From: Pyxicephalus adspersus
Taxonomy: Eukaryota > Chordata > Amphibia > Anura > Pyxicephalidae
Assembly: GCF_032062135.1 (NCBI RefSeq)
Contig: NC_092859.1
Span: 114,074,561 to 114,138,560 of the forward strand
Direction of reading: 5' to 3'
DNA length: 64,000 nt
In this document: in pieces, positions 37,790 to 48,696 of the stretch
How the letters are laid out: each line of letters begins with the position of its first letter
Numbering within the stretch: the first letter of the stretch is position 1
Position numbers and translations under genes: made by a program
The notes under the pieces: generated by a model
Database searches by the model: none
Told to the model about the DNA's origin: nothing
Seen by the model: only the letters and a program-made list of their open reading frames with translations

Positions 37790-38343
37790 CCCAGTACACT
37801 TTCAAAATAGCCAGGAAAAAAACTCAACTACTTTAGTTCCATTTGCACATTCACTATTGAAGCCGCACTGTTACGCTGTAGATCCTTTGTAAATTGTGAT
37901 CTCCAAGCACTGAAATGGATCCTCTAATAATATAAGCAGTGCACAAACCATGAGTGTGCTCTCCTGAAGACATCCTCTTTCTGCTCAAAGGGAACACACC
38001 AGAGGTAGGTTACAGCCCGTAACTGATGCTGCTATACAGAAGACAGAGAGGGTCTTCCTTCCTTCTATCACATCTATCTAGGATTTCCTGCACCTAACCA
38101 TATTTATTTCTTTATCTGTGTACTACAAAAGGAACCTACAGATCTTTTAAATACTTCTCAGTCTTAAGACCTTCTAAAGACTAACAGATATTATATACTG
38201 TACTGCATCTCCTCACCGCCCGTGTAGAAGTCTATAATGGCGAAATGCATTAGAAATGGAGACGACCATGTTTTTTTCTGGATTTTTTTCTTAAAAGCTT
38301 AATACTGGTGCATTAGCTCCATATTGGCCCAACTATGATCATT

Positions 38344-38366
38344 TCTATATATATATATATTTTGTT
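38344..38366. repeat. L1 target-site duplication, left copy
   Basis: TCTATATATATATATATTTTGTT. It matches the right copy except for three additional TA units, consistent with slippage in one copy after insertion. Confidence 0.85.
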
Positions 38367-38875
38367 TCAATCCTTTTTTATTGAGTATAAATAACAAAAC
38401 ACAACATGTATACAAAATGGCACATACATAAACACAGGGTCTCACGGCCCTCTGTTGCAATAACACATCTTACAATAAGTGACATTTTACATAAACATAT
38501 CAATGCTTGAAATAAAATGGGGTCAACCACAGGGAAAAAACATAGGGGGGTTGGGAGGAAAACACAATAGGGAAACACCCTATGTCAATCAATTTTTATT
38601 GCCTGAGTAAGACACCATAACAATTATTAGGAATCCAATAACTCAAATAACCCTCGAGAGCCTCATATCCGCTCTCTGACACCTCTCCGGATACAACCGG
38701 GGATGCCACCATGGAATCCCAACCATGAACAAAGGCAAACCAGTTAGCCCAGGGGTAGGCGTGGGATTGGGCAAGGGGCAGGGGGGAGGATGTCCGACTG
38801 GCCTGTTGCATGATCAGTCGCTGAATCCAATATAGACCCAGCTATGTCAAACTTTCAAATTACACTCCGCAAGGC
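38367..38875 (-). other. L1 3' UTR
   Basis: About 0.5 kb between the ORF2 stop and the A-rich end. No open frame here resembles a protein. The terminal AATAAA sits within 20 bp of the end and could serve as polyadenylation signal and tail together. Confidence 0.8.
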
Positions 38876-40126
38876 TCATTGCCAGATCAATTTAAATTGG
38901 GGTGATTCTTTAAACCAGTCCCAAGTAGACCACGTCAGCTTGTATTGCTTCGTCTTGTTCTCATCCTCTGCTATTAACCTTTCCATATGTTGTATTTTTT
39001 CTAATTCCATCAACCAATCTCTCATGGTGGGTACCAAGGGCTGCTTCCACTTTCGGGGTATAATTGACCTAGCTGCCGTAAGAAAATGTCTAAACACATC
39101 CCTCTTGCTAGCCTTTATAGACCCAGGAAGAATGGACAGCAACGACATTTGAGGAGTTATCTTTAAATTAGAGCCAGTCACGCTATTGTATATATCGGCT
39201 ATCTAATTTACGAATACCCGGGCACTCCCACCAAATATGTAACATCGCGCCCCTTTGGGAGTCACATCTGCAGCACCGATCAGAGATTGAAGGAGACATA
39301 CGATGAATATCCGCGGGGCATAAATACCACCTGGAAATGATTTTATAATTGGTCTCCTGGGCCTTACAAGGAAGTGCCATCTTATGGGTCAGAATAAAAG
39401 CCTTTTCCCATTCTACGGGGGAAATAGCTACCCCCAATTCTTTTTCCCAATATCTCATGTAGGTGGGAGCCTTGCTAGCATATACTCTAATCAGTATCTC
39501 ATATTCCTGGGATATAACATGGATCTATTCTCAGAGCATAGTAATATTTTGAATGCCGTTAGGCTCCTTTGTGTGGGATATGAGGCCAGAAATTGCGCTG
39601 TAAAAGAAGATAATTGGTTGTGTAGTAGCCATGCGTTCGGCATCTTCTGCACCCTGGCGTCCAAAGATGAGAGGGGCGGGACCCTCCCATTCTGTAGTAT
39701 ACTGTATAACTGTATATGATCCCGAGCCGTCCAGGATAAAAATTTTTTAGCTTTCATCGCAGGTGCGAACAAGGGATTATCAAACAGGGGGGTCATGGGT
39801 CCTATTTTAGAGGACACATGGCCCCCCCTAATAAGAATGTCCCACTCCTTCAAAAGATCAGACGTGACAATTGGAAGCGAGTGGTGTAATTGGAGCCTAG
39901 ACCTGTCTACCCATAATAAGGAGCAGAGATCAACGGGAGACAAGATATTTTCCAATATGACCCAGCTCTTCCGGTCCCTATTATGAAACCAGTCAACCGC
40001 CCAAGTCAGCATGGCCGCTCTGTAGTAGCATCTGATATCAGGGACACACGCACTGCCCAAAGTTTTAGGTCTAGATACCGAAGGGCTATTCTGGGACGCT
40101 TCGTGTTCCACAAGAACTTTCTGCAC
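38876..40126 (-). pseudogene. L1 ORF2, C-terminal part, in three frames
   Basis: The downstream third of ORF2 is spread over frames ending at 39491, 39183 and 38876. In order, it shows the segment after the RT thumb (Tyr-Tyr-Arg-Ala-Ala then Trp-Phe-His-Asn-Arg-Asp, aligning with the Tyr-Tyr-Lys and Tyr-Gln-Asn-Arg-Asp block of mammalian ORF2p). Next comes the Cys-rich C-terminal motif at about 39240-39290 (Cys-Cys-Arg-Cys ... His-Ile-Trp-Trp-Glu-Cys). Last is the end block with Trp-Lys-Gln-Pro ... Pro-Thr-Met-Arg-Asp-Trp. The Cys motif is required for L1 RNP function in mammals. The stop at 38876-38878 is near the expected natural C-terminus. At least two frameshifts, near 39460-39490 and 39183, break this part. 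Confidence 0.9.
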
Positions 40127-41204
40127 AGAAAGCCTGCATTTTGCCTAAAAAAGCCTGCGGTAAATATATCGGAATTGTCTGGAAGACATACAGCATTTTA
40201 GGTAAAATATCCATCTTGAGAGCATTAATTCTAGCAAACCAAGAAAGAGGTAGTGAATCATATCTCCCTAATTCCCGAGCTTTAGGGTCTGAGTAGAGCG
40301 CAGCTATTCTGGCTACAATTAATGGACCCAATCCTATCTGGCGTAATGCCTGATACATAAATTTCCAATTCACCCTGTCGAACGCCTTCTCTGCATCAAC
40401 CGATAACAAACATATAGGGGTCTTGGACATTTTGGCGGCATGAGTAATCAGCAAGGTTTTAAGTGTATTATCTCTGGCCTCCCTTCCACTAATAAATCCC
40501 ACCTGATCCGTATGTATCAAGTCCGGTAAATACAGGGACAATCGATTGGCTATTAATTTAGAGAAAAATTTGGCGTCCACATTAATTAAAGAAATTGGTC
40601 TGTAATTTGAACACAAGGAATGGTCCTTGCCGGGTTTAGGGAGAACAGTAATATGCGCCTCTAGACTTTGAGCAGGGAAGGGATTCTCTCCTGATATAGA
40701 GGAAAACACCCTTGTCATAAACGGGGCCAAGGCCTCTACATGTAGTTTAAAAAATTTGGGTGTAAACCCATCCGGTTCTGGGCTCTTGCCAGCCGGAGTA
40801 TTTTTAATTACCGCAGACACCTCTTCCACCGTGAAAGCAGATTCTAAGCTAGCAGATACTACCGGATCCAATTCCGGTAACGCTGTAGAAGCAATATAGT
40901 CCCGGAGGGAAGGAGTAGAATGCGGTGAGGTTTGAATATTGTACAAGTTAGCATAATATTGTTGAAATGCCAATAATATTTCCTGTGGAAAGGCAGTAAT
41001 GTTACCTTTAGCATTTCGTATTTGTGGAATATATGTAGCAGCTGGCCTGGGATGGAGCCCCCTCGCTAAAAGACGGCCACATTTCTCTCCGTATTGGTAA
41101 TATGATTTGCGAAATTTATCTCTATACTTTTGGTGAGCTAAGTCATATAGTTCTAGTAAATGTCTCCTAGCGGAAGTTAGTTCAACAAACACATCCGAAG
41201 ACAT
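40086..41204 (-). pseudogene. L1 ORF2, reverse transcriptase part with in-frame core deletion
   Basis: A 372-codon frame begins just after the endonuclease-linker region. Recognisable in order are a Lys-Ser-Pro-x-Pro-Asp-Gly-Phe block (about residue 140; the usual Gly before Pro-Asp is Glu), Arg-Pro-Ile-Ser-Leu (about 205), Asp-Gln-Val-Gly-Phe (about 235) and RT motif A Ser-Val-Asp-Ala-Glu-Lys-Ala-Phe-Asp (about 270), which carries the first catalytic Asp. At Ser-Asp-Pro-Lys-Ala (about 310) the protein jumps to Leu-Pro-Leu-Ser-Trp and Ile-Asn-Ala-Leu-Lys-Met of the thumb. The Gly-x-x-Gln-Gly motif and the Tyr/Phe-Ala-Asp-Asp motif with the other catalytic Asps are therefore missing, roughly 170-190 residues by comparison with mammalian ORF2p. 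The frame stays open across the junction, and a frameshift near 40090-40130 ends it. Confidence 0.92.
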
Positions 41205-42202
41205 ATTGTCGAGCGTATGGGCAATCTTGGGATCCCAAACTCTTGGGATCTGATTTTCTTAAGTCTAGAACCTTGTTGAATCAAAACCCCACGGAGTACG
41301 GCGTTAAGAGCTTCCCATTGAAAAGGGAGGGGTTTCTCGTCAGACTCATGGTCTTTCAAGAAATTCCTTATGGTATCTAAAACTATCCCCTCACAGACTG
41401 AATCTCGAAAAAGAGAGTCGTTACACTTCCAAGTCCACTCCCGCAATCCCACAAAGGGAGTCTGGAGGATTAAGGAAACCGAGGCATGGTCTGACCATGG
41501 ACAGCTTTCAATAAGTGCTTCTGGTTTCCAGTCCATGATCCTATGGCTAATAAAGATATAGTCTATTCGAGAGTAAGTATGATGGGGATTGGAGTAAAAA
41601 GTGTAATCCTTGTCGCCAGGGTGCAGGGTCCGCCACACATCAATCAGTTGTAAATCATTCAATTTGGCCTTAAATGCGTTCAATTTGGAGTAAGAGATGG
41701 AAGAATGACCTGTTGACCTGTCTACCCTAGGGTCCAGAGGAAAATTAAAATCTCCACCAATGATCAAAGCGCCTTCTGCGAATGTACTAAGCTTATTCAG
41801 GAACTGGACAGCTGCTAAAGTCGGCTGTTGATTAGGGGAATAAAATGATGCCACTGTGTAAGTCCTATCCCATTGGGGAAATCTTTGCAAACACAAATCT
41901 TCCCAACGGGTATCAATACAGGTGTCCAGTACCTGAATTGGGATTGATTTATGGAAAGCTATGGACACCCCTTTCGTTTTACCTTCGGGGTTAGAGCTAT
42001 GTATCCATGTAGTGTAATAGCGATTACGTAATGATGGAATCTTTTGAGAATGAAAATGTGTTTCCTGATGCAGTAAAATATGGACTCTGGCTTTTTGCTG
42101 ACTATACAAGAGTTGGGAGCGTTTATTAGGGCTTTTAAGGCCTTTAGCATTAAGGGTACGTACTTTCAACCCTTGCGGATTGCGTGGCTGGGTAGTTGAC
42201 AT
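41177..42202 (-). pseudogene. L1 ORF2, APE-type endonuclease part
   Basis: A 341-codon frame starting at ATG 42202 encodes the N-terminal endonuclease that nicks target DNA. Active-site motifs all appear intact: Asn18 in Leu-Asn-Ala-Lys-Gly, Glu47 in Gln-Glu-Thr-His, Asp151 and Asn153 in Gly-Gly-Asp-Phe-Asn, Asp214 in Arg-Ile-Asp-Tyr, and Ser237-Asp238-His239. The spacing matches the family. The frame runs past the domain into the linker and is then broken by a frameshift where it overlaps the RT frame (41177-41204). It is preceded by an inter-ORF spacer after ORF1. The domain could in principle fold, but the gene as a whole is broken. Confidence 0.93.
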
Positions 42203-42838
42203 ATCAGCTGCTATAAATACTGCTTAGGCTAACAGCAAGTTAACCTGGGAGATAAAGAAAAAATCAATCAACCACCCTCCGGTAAGTGGATATGATGTTA
42301 AAGTTATCCTAGTAGGCCAGTCGGAACTCGAGATTTACTGGGTTAAGGAAGGGTGAGGGGCAACGGTCGACTGGGGGGGCTTTTTCCCAGTCGTCTAAGG
42401 GGAACTCTAAGTTATAAGGTATCACCTTAAGTGCCGCCTAAACCGGCGGTTCTCCTATGTGGGGGAATGCGGCAGGTCGATAGGGGGACAAAACATAACC
42501 TTCATAACCGTATCCACTCGGGGGAAAAGCCAATAATATATAGGAACCTCTGGGAGACGTGCATATCTGCAGGAAGCAGTGAACAACATCACCATCAACA
42601 GTTATACAAGAACCATAAAAATAGAATATAAACTACTCCGTGACTTATTACCTAGGATACCCTCCCCACAGCCCTCGCAGGGCCTCCGTTCCCAATCTAA
42701 AGACCTCAGCAAAATCAGGTAACTGACAGCCCTTCACAGGTGTAAACCCCATACCTAATACCCGCAATAAATTTGGAACTAACAAACCACAAATGTAAGG
42801 GGGATCATACATATAAGCGGGCCCATACTTATTATAAA

Positions 42839-43933
42839 TTATAAATAACTCCATACATTACCAGGGAGCTGACCCGACTGTAGACCTTTGTGGGAGTGAC
42901 TTTTCAAGAGACAAAAGACATGTGGCATATCAATATAAAGTGCAAGGTACCTATGTGTCCAAATAAGAGTACATCTACATGGATGTTGAAGGCACAGTAG
43001 AAAGGGAGAACTCTTGCTGTTCCGCTGAGACCATCCAATTTGGGCCACGGGGCTGGCATCCAGACAACAATTAAAGTATGGAGATCTTTTAGGGGCACGA
43101 AGTTGACACGGAGATAGATGAATCCGTCCCTGGTCCAGGGCTTTGCTGCCGTCCGGAAGAAGAGAGGGTAGAGGGTGCTGTTTGACGTAGATGCAGATGA
43201 TGGGGGTCCCAAGAGGCAAGGATAGTGGTACTGTAGGCCACTCTGGTAGCCCTTTATCAGGAAGCTGAAGGTCCCTCAAGAACTGCGATAAATCCCCTGG
43301 ACCTCTGAGGATATAGTTTTTGCCCCCCGATCTAGCAATAAGATGAAACGGGTACCCCCAGCGATAGGGAATATTCCGGTCTCGGAGCACATCAAGTAGA
43401 GGTCTGACAGCCCTTCGGAGATCCAGTGTATGTTTGGATAAATCCGGCATCAATTGTATTTGGGCCCCAGCATATTCGATAACATTGGCAACTCTGGCTT
43501 TTTTCATAATGTCCTCTTTGGTTCTGTAAAAATGAACCCGGCAGATCACATCTCTTGGACTCTGGGGATCTCTCCCCCGAGGGCCTAGGGTCCTGTGCAC
43601 CCTATCTATTTCAATATCCACATCTGGGGGGATCGCCAATAAATTTGCAAAAATAGTGTATGCATCATTATATAACTCAGAATTTGGTACTGTTTCCGGC
43701 AACCCACGTATACGGATATTGTTACGTCTATTACCGTTCTCCGCGTCATCCTGCATTAGGTATAGCATATTATTTTTGTGCCGCCTGGCGCTCCAAGATA
43801 TCCGCGTGAGAAGCCATTTGAGAAGAAAGTTCCGAACAAGCACTCTGAAGCGCATTAGTAGTACTAGACACCTGTTGCAGGGTCTGTTGAATATGGAGGA
43901 ATTCCGCTTTACAGCTTGCTTCCAGCCTCCCAA
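42839..43933 (-). pseudogene. L1 ORF1, RRM and C-terminal domain (Transposase_22 type)
   Basis: The frame enters the conserved RNA-binding region at about residue 70 with Glu-Asn-Gly-Asn-Arg-Arg-Asn-Asn-Ile-Arg-Ile-Arg-Gly-Leu-Pro-Glu, the usual start of the L1 ORF1p RRM. It continues through Ser-Pro-Arg-Asp-Val-Ile-Cys-Arg-Val-His-Phe (about 125-135) into the C-terminal domain (Leu-Met-Pro-Asp-Leu-Ser ... Arg-Arg-Ala-Val-Arg-Pro-Leu, about 160-180). ORF1p coats L1 RNA as a trimer. The roughly 130 residues after Leu-Pro-Asp-Lys-Gly (about 230) do not look like ORF1p, so the natural stop has probably been lost. The presence of this domain separates the element from Tx1-clade L1s, which have zinc-finger ORF1s. 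Confidence 0.9.
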
Positions 43934-44329
43934 TACTATGATCCAAGTCTGAACGTGTAGGGAGCGCCCTTAGGTGGGCTTTCCAATCCCATCCATCATC
44001 TTCCAACCCTGGGGTAAACATGGGCCTGGAGGATTCCCCTATAGAGGATACAGCACTGGGGCTCAATGAATTAGAACCAGGGGAAGCATGTACCTGCCCT
44101 GATGAAGGCACCTCTGTGCCTGTGGAGTCCATATGATCCAGGACTGAAGATTGTGATGCGGACGCGGGGTTACTCCGGTCTGCATCCGCCCGCGATCCAG
44201 ATCCAGCTGAAAATTGAGGCCGTGGCTTTGGTCTCTGCTGCCCGCAGAGAACAGTCCGGGGATGCCCCTAGACACCGGCGTCTCCCCTCCGGTCCGGCCC
44301 TTCTGACCCCCTTTCATTTTGGGACCCAT
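43770..44329 (-). pseudogene. L1 ORF1, N-terminal and coiled-coil part, frameshifted
   Basis: The likely original start is ATG at 44329 (Met-Gly-Pro-Lys-Met-Lys-Gly-Gly, a basic N-terminus). That frame shifts around 44140-44190 into the frame starting at ATG 44132, which continues Ser/Thr-rich sequence and then a heptad-like region (Ser-Asp-Leu-Asp-His-Ser-Ile-Gly-Arg-Leu-Glu-Ala and following, about residues 60-115) typical of the ORF1p trimerisation coiled coil. A second shift, near the T-rich stretch at 43770-43800, joins it to the RRM frame. Start choice is inferred from composition and distance to the 5' UTR. Confidence 0.8.
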
Positions 44330-44440
44330 CAGTTTGGCGTGGGAGGCACTAATGTGCTGAATATAGCAGCTTTTCCCCCTGTGGACCATGGAGCTGTGCT
44401 GCCTCGCGTCCTACTCCGCCATCGGCCGGCCACGCCCCCC
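44330..44440 (-). promoter_or_regulatory. L1 5' UTR
   Basis: About 110 bp of GC-rich sequence between the element's 5' end and the inferred ORF1 start, including GGCCGATGGCGGAGTAGGAC-type sequence. In L1s this region holds the internal promoter. No specific transcription factor site is claimed. Confidence 0.55.
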
Positions 44441-44457
44441 TCTATATATATTTTGTT
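44441..44457. repeat. L1 target-site duplication, right copy
   Basis: TCTATATATATTTTGTT lies immediately outside the L1 5' end. It reads AACAAAATATATATAGA in L1 sense, compatible with L1 endonuclease preference for a T-rich nicked strand. Confidence 0.85.
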
Positions 44458-44989
44458 GTACTGCTTATAAGTAAAAAGTTCTGCATATGCCTTAAAACCC
44501 CCTTTTTTGGTTTTCCCTTCATGTTCTATATTGATTTAATTAACCTGGGGCTGGTATATATTACTTCAATACATGTAAATTAAGGTGAATCACTAACATC
44601 CGCTCTATCTTTCTTACACACCAGAGGCCCTAACATGGCCTTTACATGTCACCTGGAGACTTCCAATGTGTGCCTGCACCAAATAAAAAGAACAATGCCA
44701 TCTGTGCAGATAAAATTTTGAAGGAAAAAAAAAGAAAGATGAACATGGTTAGAGGGAAATACAGTAAACAAAGGGTTACTTCCAGAAGATAGCTAGCAAA
44801 AATACTAACTGAACAGCCTCAGCTACTCAGATTCATGTATACAGTATTTATACACAAACAGTCTTGTGAAAAAGGCACATACATCCCATGGGAATTAATT
44901 GACATTTTCAGCATATTTAAATAGACAAACATGAGCTCTTAATTTAAACAGTGTCTACAGAAAAGGTGATTTGCCTTTTTATTTATTTA

Positions 44990-46140
44990 CTGGACAACAA
45001 AAAAATCAATAAATACAATCGAATATCATGGAAAAAGTAACGATACCCTTGGCCATATTTGCTAGTCCTAAAATTTTAACAAGGGCATCTTATTCACCCT
45101 TTTTTCTTAGCTAAATTAATTATCCATTGCACGAGGATGATTCCGTTTTTCAAGTGAACAACCTAATCTTATCAGAATTTCTGTAAACTGCCCTTTTCCA
45201 ATTGCCTACATCATTTCAATGGGATTCAAATCAAAGCCATTTGAGCCATTCCTTTATGAATTTTCTATCCATAAAGGCTTCACCACATTATGTTGAAAGA
45301 TCTATTTCCACTTCTACTTTGGAACAGATGGTCCCACTTTCCTTTGAAGAATACTTGATATATTTTGTGGAATTCATGGTTGATTTGATGACTGCAAGCT
45401 TTTCAGACCCTGAAGCAGCAAAGCTACACCAAACTATGCTTCAGATTGGTATGGTGTTATCCTAAACCTCCTGAAATGTTTGCCGTTTTGGTTTGTGCCA
45501 ACTATTTCCTTCGTTAATGTGGCCATACAACTCTATTATTGATTCATAAATCCACAGCACATTGCTCCAGATTAAAATGCTCTTTGCCTATATGTTCCAT
45601 AGCACACCATAGCATTGTTGGACAATTTATTTCTGATAATAGATGCATGCACTTTCACATCAACTGTTGCATAAGTTACCTTTAGTTCCCACTACCAAAT
45701 TTTAGGGTTCTAGGAGACTCCTTTTAACATCAATCAACTCTAGGCCTTTATTTTCTAGAAAGGTCATTTCTAGACATATTAGCAATCATTTGAAAGCTAT
45801 ACCACTTGTAAAATATTTGCCTTACAGTGGAATGATTTGAGTTTAAATAATTTGGAAAACTTTTTTAAATCCCTTGGTTGACTTTCAGAACCTTCTTTCC
45901 GAAAGCTTTTAGAAAGCCCTTTTAACTTGGCATAATGGCATCACACACATCAAAGAAAACATAAGACCTTCCATATCTAATGTTTAAATAAGACATTTCC
46001 ATCAACATACTTCCTAAGGAGGTCCTTATTATTGTCAGCTAGTCTGGAACACCTGATTCTAATTTAGAGGATTCGAAGGAATGCAAATTAAAGGCTTGAT
46101 TAGACGTCACGTATTGTCACATATTGCTTGTGAAACTGTA
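44990..46140 (-). mobile_element. Tc1/mariner-like transposon remnant, minus strand
   Basis: On the minus strand, 45209-45229 reads Asp-Leu-Asn-Pro-Ile-Glu-Met, the signature near the third catalytic position of Tc1-type transposases. It is flanked by a Glu-Trp-Leu-Lys-like stretch. Upstream in the gene sense (45260-46000) the sequence has the layout of such transposases but is interrupted by stops, and I cannot place the two catalytic Asps. The edges (about 44990 and 46140) are estimates, and terminal inverted repeats are not identified. It differs in sequence from the copies at 7545 and 15555. Confidence 0.65.
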
Positions 46141-46149
46141 TGGTTACCT

Positions 46150-47640
46150 TTTCACAAACTCAGCCATGGGCCAGACACTGCAAACAGCATCTGGCCCTAT
46201 AAAAGTGTCACAACATAAACAAAGCCATGTGATAGGATTTTATAGCTAGGAGAACCTGTTTGAATCTAGATTTATTTTGCACTCCAATGAAATTAGTAAC
46301 TTTATTTCAGAGTCAAGTTTTGCTAAACTGCCTGCATCAATGGTGAGTATAGGAATTGTATCTTCCCCATATGAACTACTAAATAATTTGTCTTAGATAT
46401 CTAGCAAGAATGTCTAATGTCCTGTCACAACTGTTATGCAGCACACAAGAAAGATACTGCAAATATAATGTATGTGTAGGTAGAAAATGTTCCCTTCATG
46501 GCAGGTTTTAGCTGAAGGCGAGTATGCTATAGGCACCTATACCCAAAGAACAAAGCACTGCATGTCTCAAGTAATGAGAGATTTTGTTCTCCCAGCAGTA
46601 AAGGAATTTACAGTTTGCAGTTTGTTTTCCTCTCAGCAAAAATATTTTTACGTGCTCACTTCGTAGGTTATCAGTGATTGCATGTCAATTGTTATAAATC
46701 TCGGCTGTGCTAAATAAAAACAATAGCATCCTTTTATTGCATATTAAAATAGTTATGGCACATGGCTAACAGTATCATAACTTTGTAGCCAGGATGACCT
46801 ACGCTTACACAGTGGATCAAAGTTTATTTTTCAGTGTGTGTAAGAAGATAGTAAACCACAAGAGTATGGTATGCCAGACACACCATGAATATTGAAGAAT
46901 AAAATTGATATTTTTATCTCAAGCTTTTCTTCTTGTTGTTTAGAAAAACTATCATATTATTTTTCACCATGTGAATACTATAAATTATTCAAGTAGGCAT
47001 AGAAAAGAATCACTCCCTTTAAAATATTTACATTTTCTTTCTCTACAGCCTGAAATGAAGATACACAAATATAATTTTTCTGATTGTATTTTCTTATAAA
47101 AGATATAATAAAAAACATGGATGGATAAAGAATTACTCCCTGGATCAGTACTTTTTTGGAACCACCTTATGGCTTATTTACAGTCTTGGGTCTGTTGGGA
47201 TATTTCTCCACCAGCTTTACCTGTCTAGACTGTGTAAATTTACAATGTTGCTGTGTGTGCTTGCAGTCACTCTTTTGGTAAAAGATAAACATGGACAAGT
47301 TTTATATCCTCTGAATTGTTCCTATCCTCACTTTTGTCTACCCATAGTTGATCATTTGTTTTCATTAGCACTACCAAGCACTGGAGTGATTATGTTTGAA
47401 CAAAGTTGAAAGCCAATTACGAAGCTTGGTATGCAATGAGGAAAATAGTTACTCCTGATTAGGTTTTAAAGTATTATAGGAGAGGGGTGATCCTTTATAC
47501 ATCTCAGTGATTCTGTATACACCACTGTATATGGTAATATATACCATATACAATATCAAAATGTATTGTTTTGTTAGGCACACAAAGAGTGATCAATGCA
47601 CTTAAAAATAGCTCCAAAATACAAATGTTTTCTGTTCATG
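46150..47640. other. Unassigned non-coding DNA
   Basis: Apart from the block at 46560-46810 (listed separately) and a small palindrome TGTATATGGTA/TACCATATACA at 47526-47552, I see no gene or repeat. Confidence 0.5.
46560..46810. promoter_or_regulatory. Possible conserved non-coding element
   Basis: Repeat-free block with GCATGTCAATTGTTATAAATC (given as GCATGTCAATTG then TTATAAATC, near 46680), CTAAATAAAAACAATAGC near 46711 and TTTTATTGCATATTAAAAT near 46734. SOX, POU and homeodomain-like cores cluster here. No coding frame. Confidence 0.28.
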
Positions 47641-47647
47641 AACCTTC

Positions 47648-48164
47648 ATTAAGAAAGTAAACTTTGGTTTCAAAAGAATAAAAGAAAGCCATTTTTTTGG
47701 AAATATTCACTTATATTAGTATACAAGAAGTTTATACAATTAACTCTGGATAAATATAGTTACAGAAAATGGTGTGAAAGGTCATTCCCATTAGTTTATT
47801 AAAAAAATGATCCCTAAATGAGTTATAATCAGAAAAGTGTCACATAGTGTTCAAAAATCCCGATGTGTTTTGCCTAGCGGCTTCTTCAGGGGATAGTTGG
47901 GAATGTTAATGGTTGGTGACCAACCATATTATGTCATAACACAGGCAAAAGTTCCAATAGAGTGATGGGGGATCCAAAAAGGGAAAGCACCAATTCAGAG
48001 GGGGTAAGCAAGGTGGCAGCTGCTGTGGGAGAGGGTAGATATTAGCCTACATTTATCCAAAATTAATTGTATGAACTTCTTGCATACTAATATAAGTAAT
48101 TATTGCCAAAAGGAAAAAACAGCTTTCTTTCATTCTTTTGAAACCATTGCTTACTTGATTAATC
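47648..48164. mobile_element. Fold-back element with about 110-bp inverted arms
   Basis: The left arm (47648-47759) and right arm (48048-48164) are inverted copies. TGGTTTCAAAAGAAT, AAAGAAAGC, ACTTATATTAGTAT and AAGAAGTT(T/C)ATACAATTAA occur in one and, complemented, in the other. Arm divergence is visible but modest. The 290-bp centre contains GATGTGTTTTGCCTAGCGGC, then TTCTTCAGGGGATAG, and a small palindrome ATGGTTGGTGACCAACCAT (47910-47928). No coding frame. The family is not identified. Confidence 0.75.
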
Positions 48165-48696
48165 ATTTGGGGTGCCAATATTTATTCATTAGGAGGAAGT
48201 TGGTTTACTCCAACACTTTTGAATACATTAAACCTTCACTATCTCATATTCTTTGGTGATGTGCTGTTTATGATGCTTTATTAGGACATGCAAAAGAGAA
48301 CTAGATATGATTCAATGTATTCTATAAACATAACTGTTATACTAGTTATCATTCTGACTTCATTCAGAAACTTACTTTTATTTTAAATTTTGTTTACCAC
48401 CAGCCAATGTGAATACTGCCCACTGGTTTCCTTGGCCACTGGCTTACAGCCACAATATATGCAATAGCCATATGCTTGTAAGTATTTTAAATCTAGTGCT
48501 GTAAGTGTTTCTAATGAGACTGTTGTTAAAGTTCATAGGGACAGAAGCTGCCTTCTTTGTACATTGAACAAGCTAAAAGTTAGCTTTAAAAAAAACAGGT
48601 TTAAATAGAACTGAACCAAATATCAGATGCTCATGCTGATTTTACATTGTCCAGCATGGAGGTAGTTATCTTGGAAAAGGAGCAGGGTTTTGTGGC

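Larger units (their letters stand above)
38367..44440 (-). mobile_element. Near full-length L1 LINE (inactive)
   Basis: About 6.07 kb in L1 order on the minus strand: GC-rich 5' UTR (from 44440, opening GGGGGGCGTGGCCGGCC), ORF1, a short inter-ORF spacer, ORF2, a 0.5-kb 3' UTR and an A-rich end (CAATAAAAAAGGATTGA). It is flanked by a direct repeat TCTATATATATTTTGTT at 44441-44457, present at 38344-38366 with three extra TA units. This is the hallmark of target-primed reverse transcription. Both ORFs carry frameshifts and ORF2 has lost its RT core, so this copy cannot move itself. The intact 5' end and readable proteins suggest a moderately recent insertion. Confidence 0.95.

Noticed and set aside
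39384..40201. Plus-strand frames of 63-111 codons over the L1
   Set aside because: They are antisense to ORF2 and show no independent protein features.
41177..42202. Host AP endonuclease (APEX-like) gene
   Set aside because: The motif order and spacing, the reverse transcriptase downstream, and ORF1 upstream place it as the L1 ORF2 endonuclease domain.
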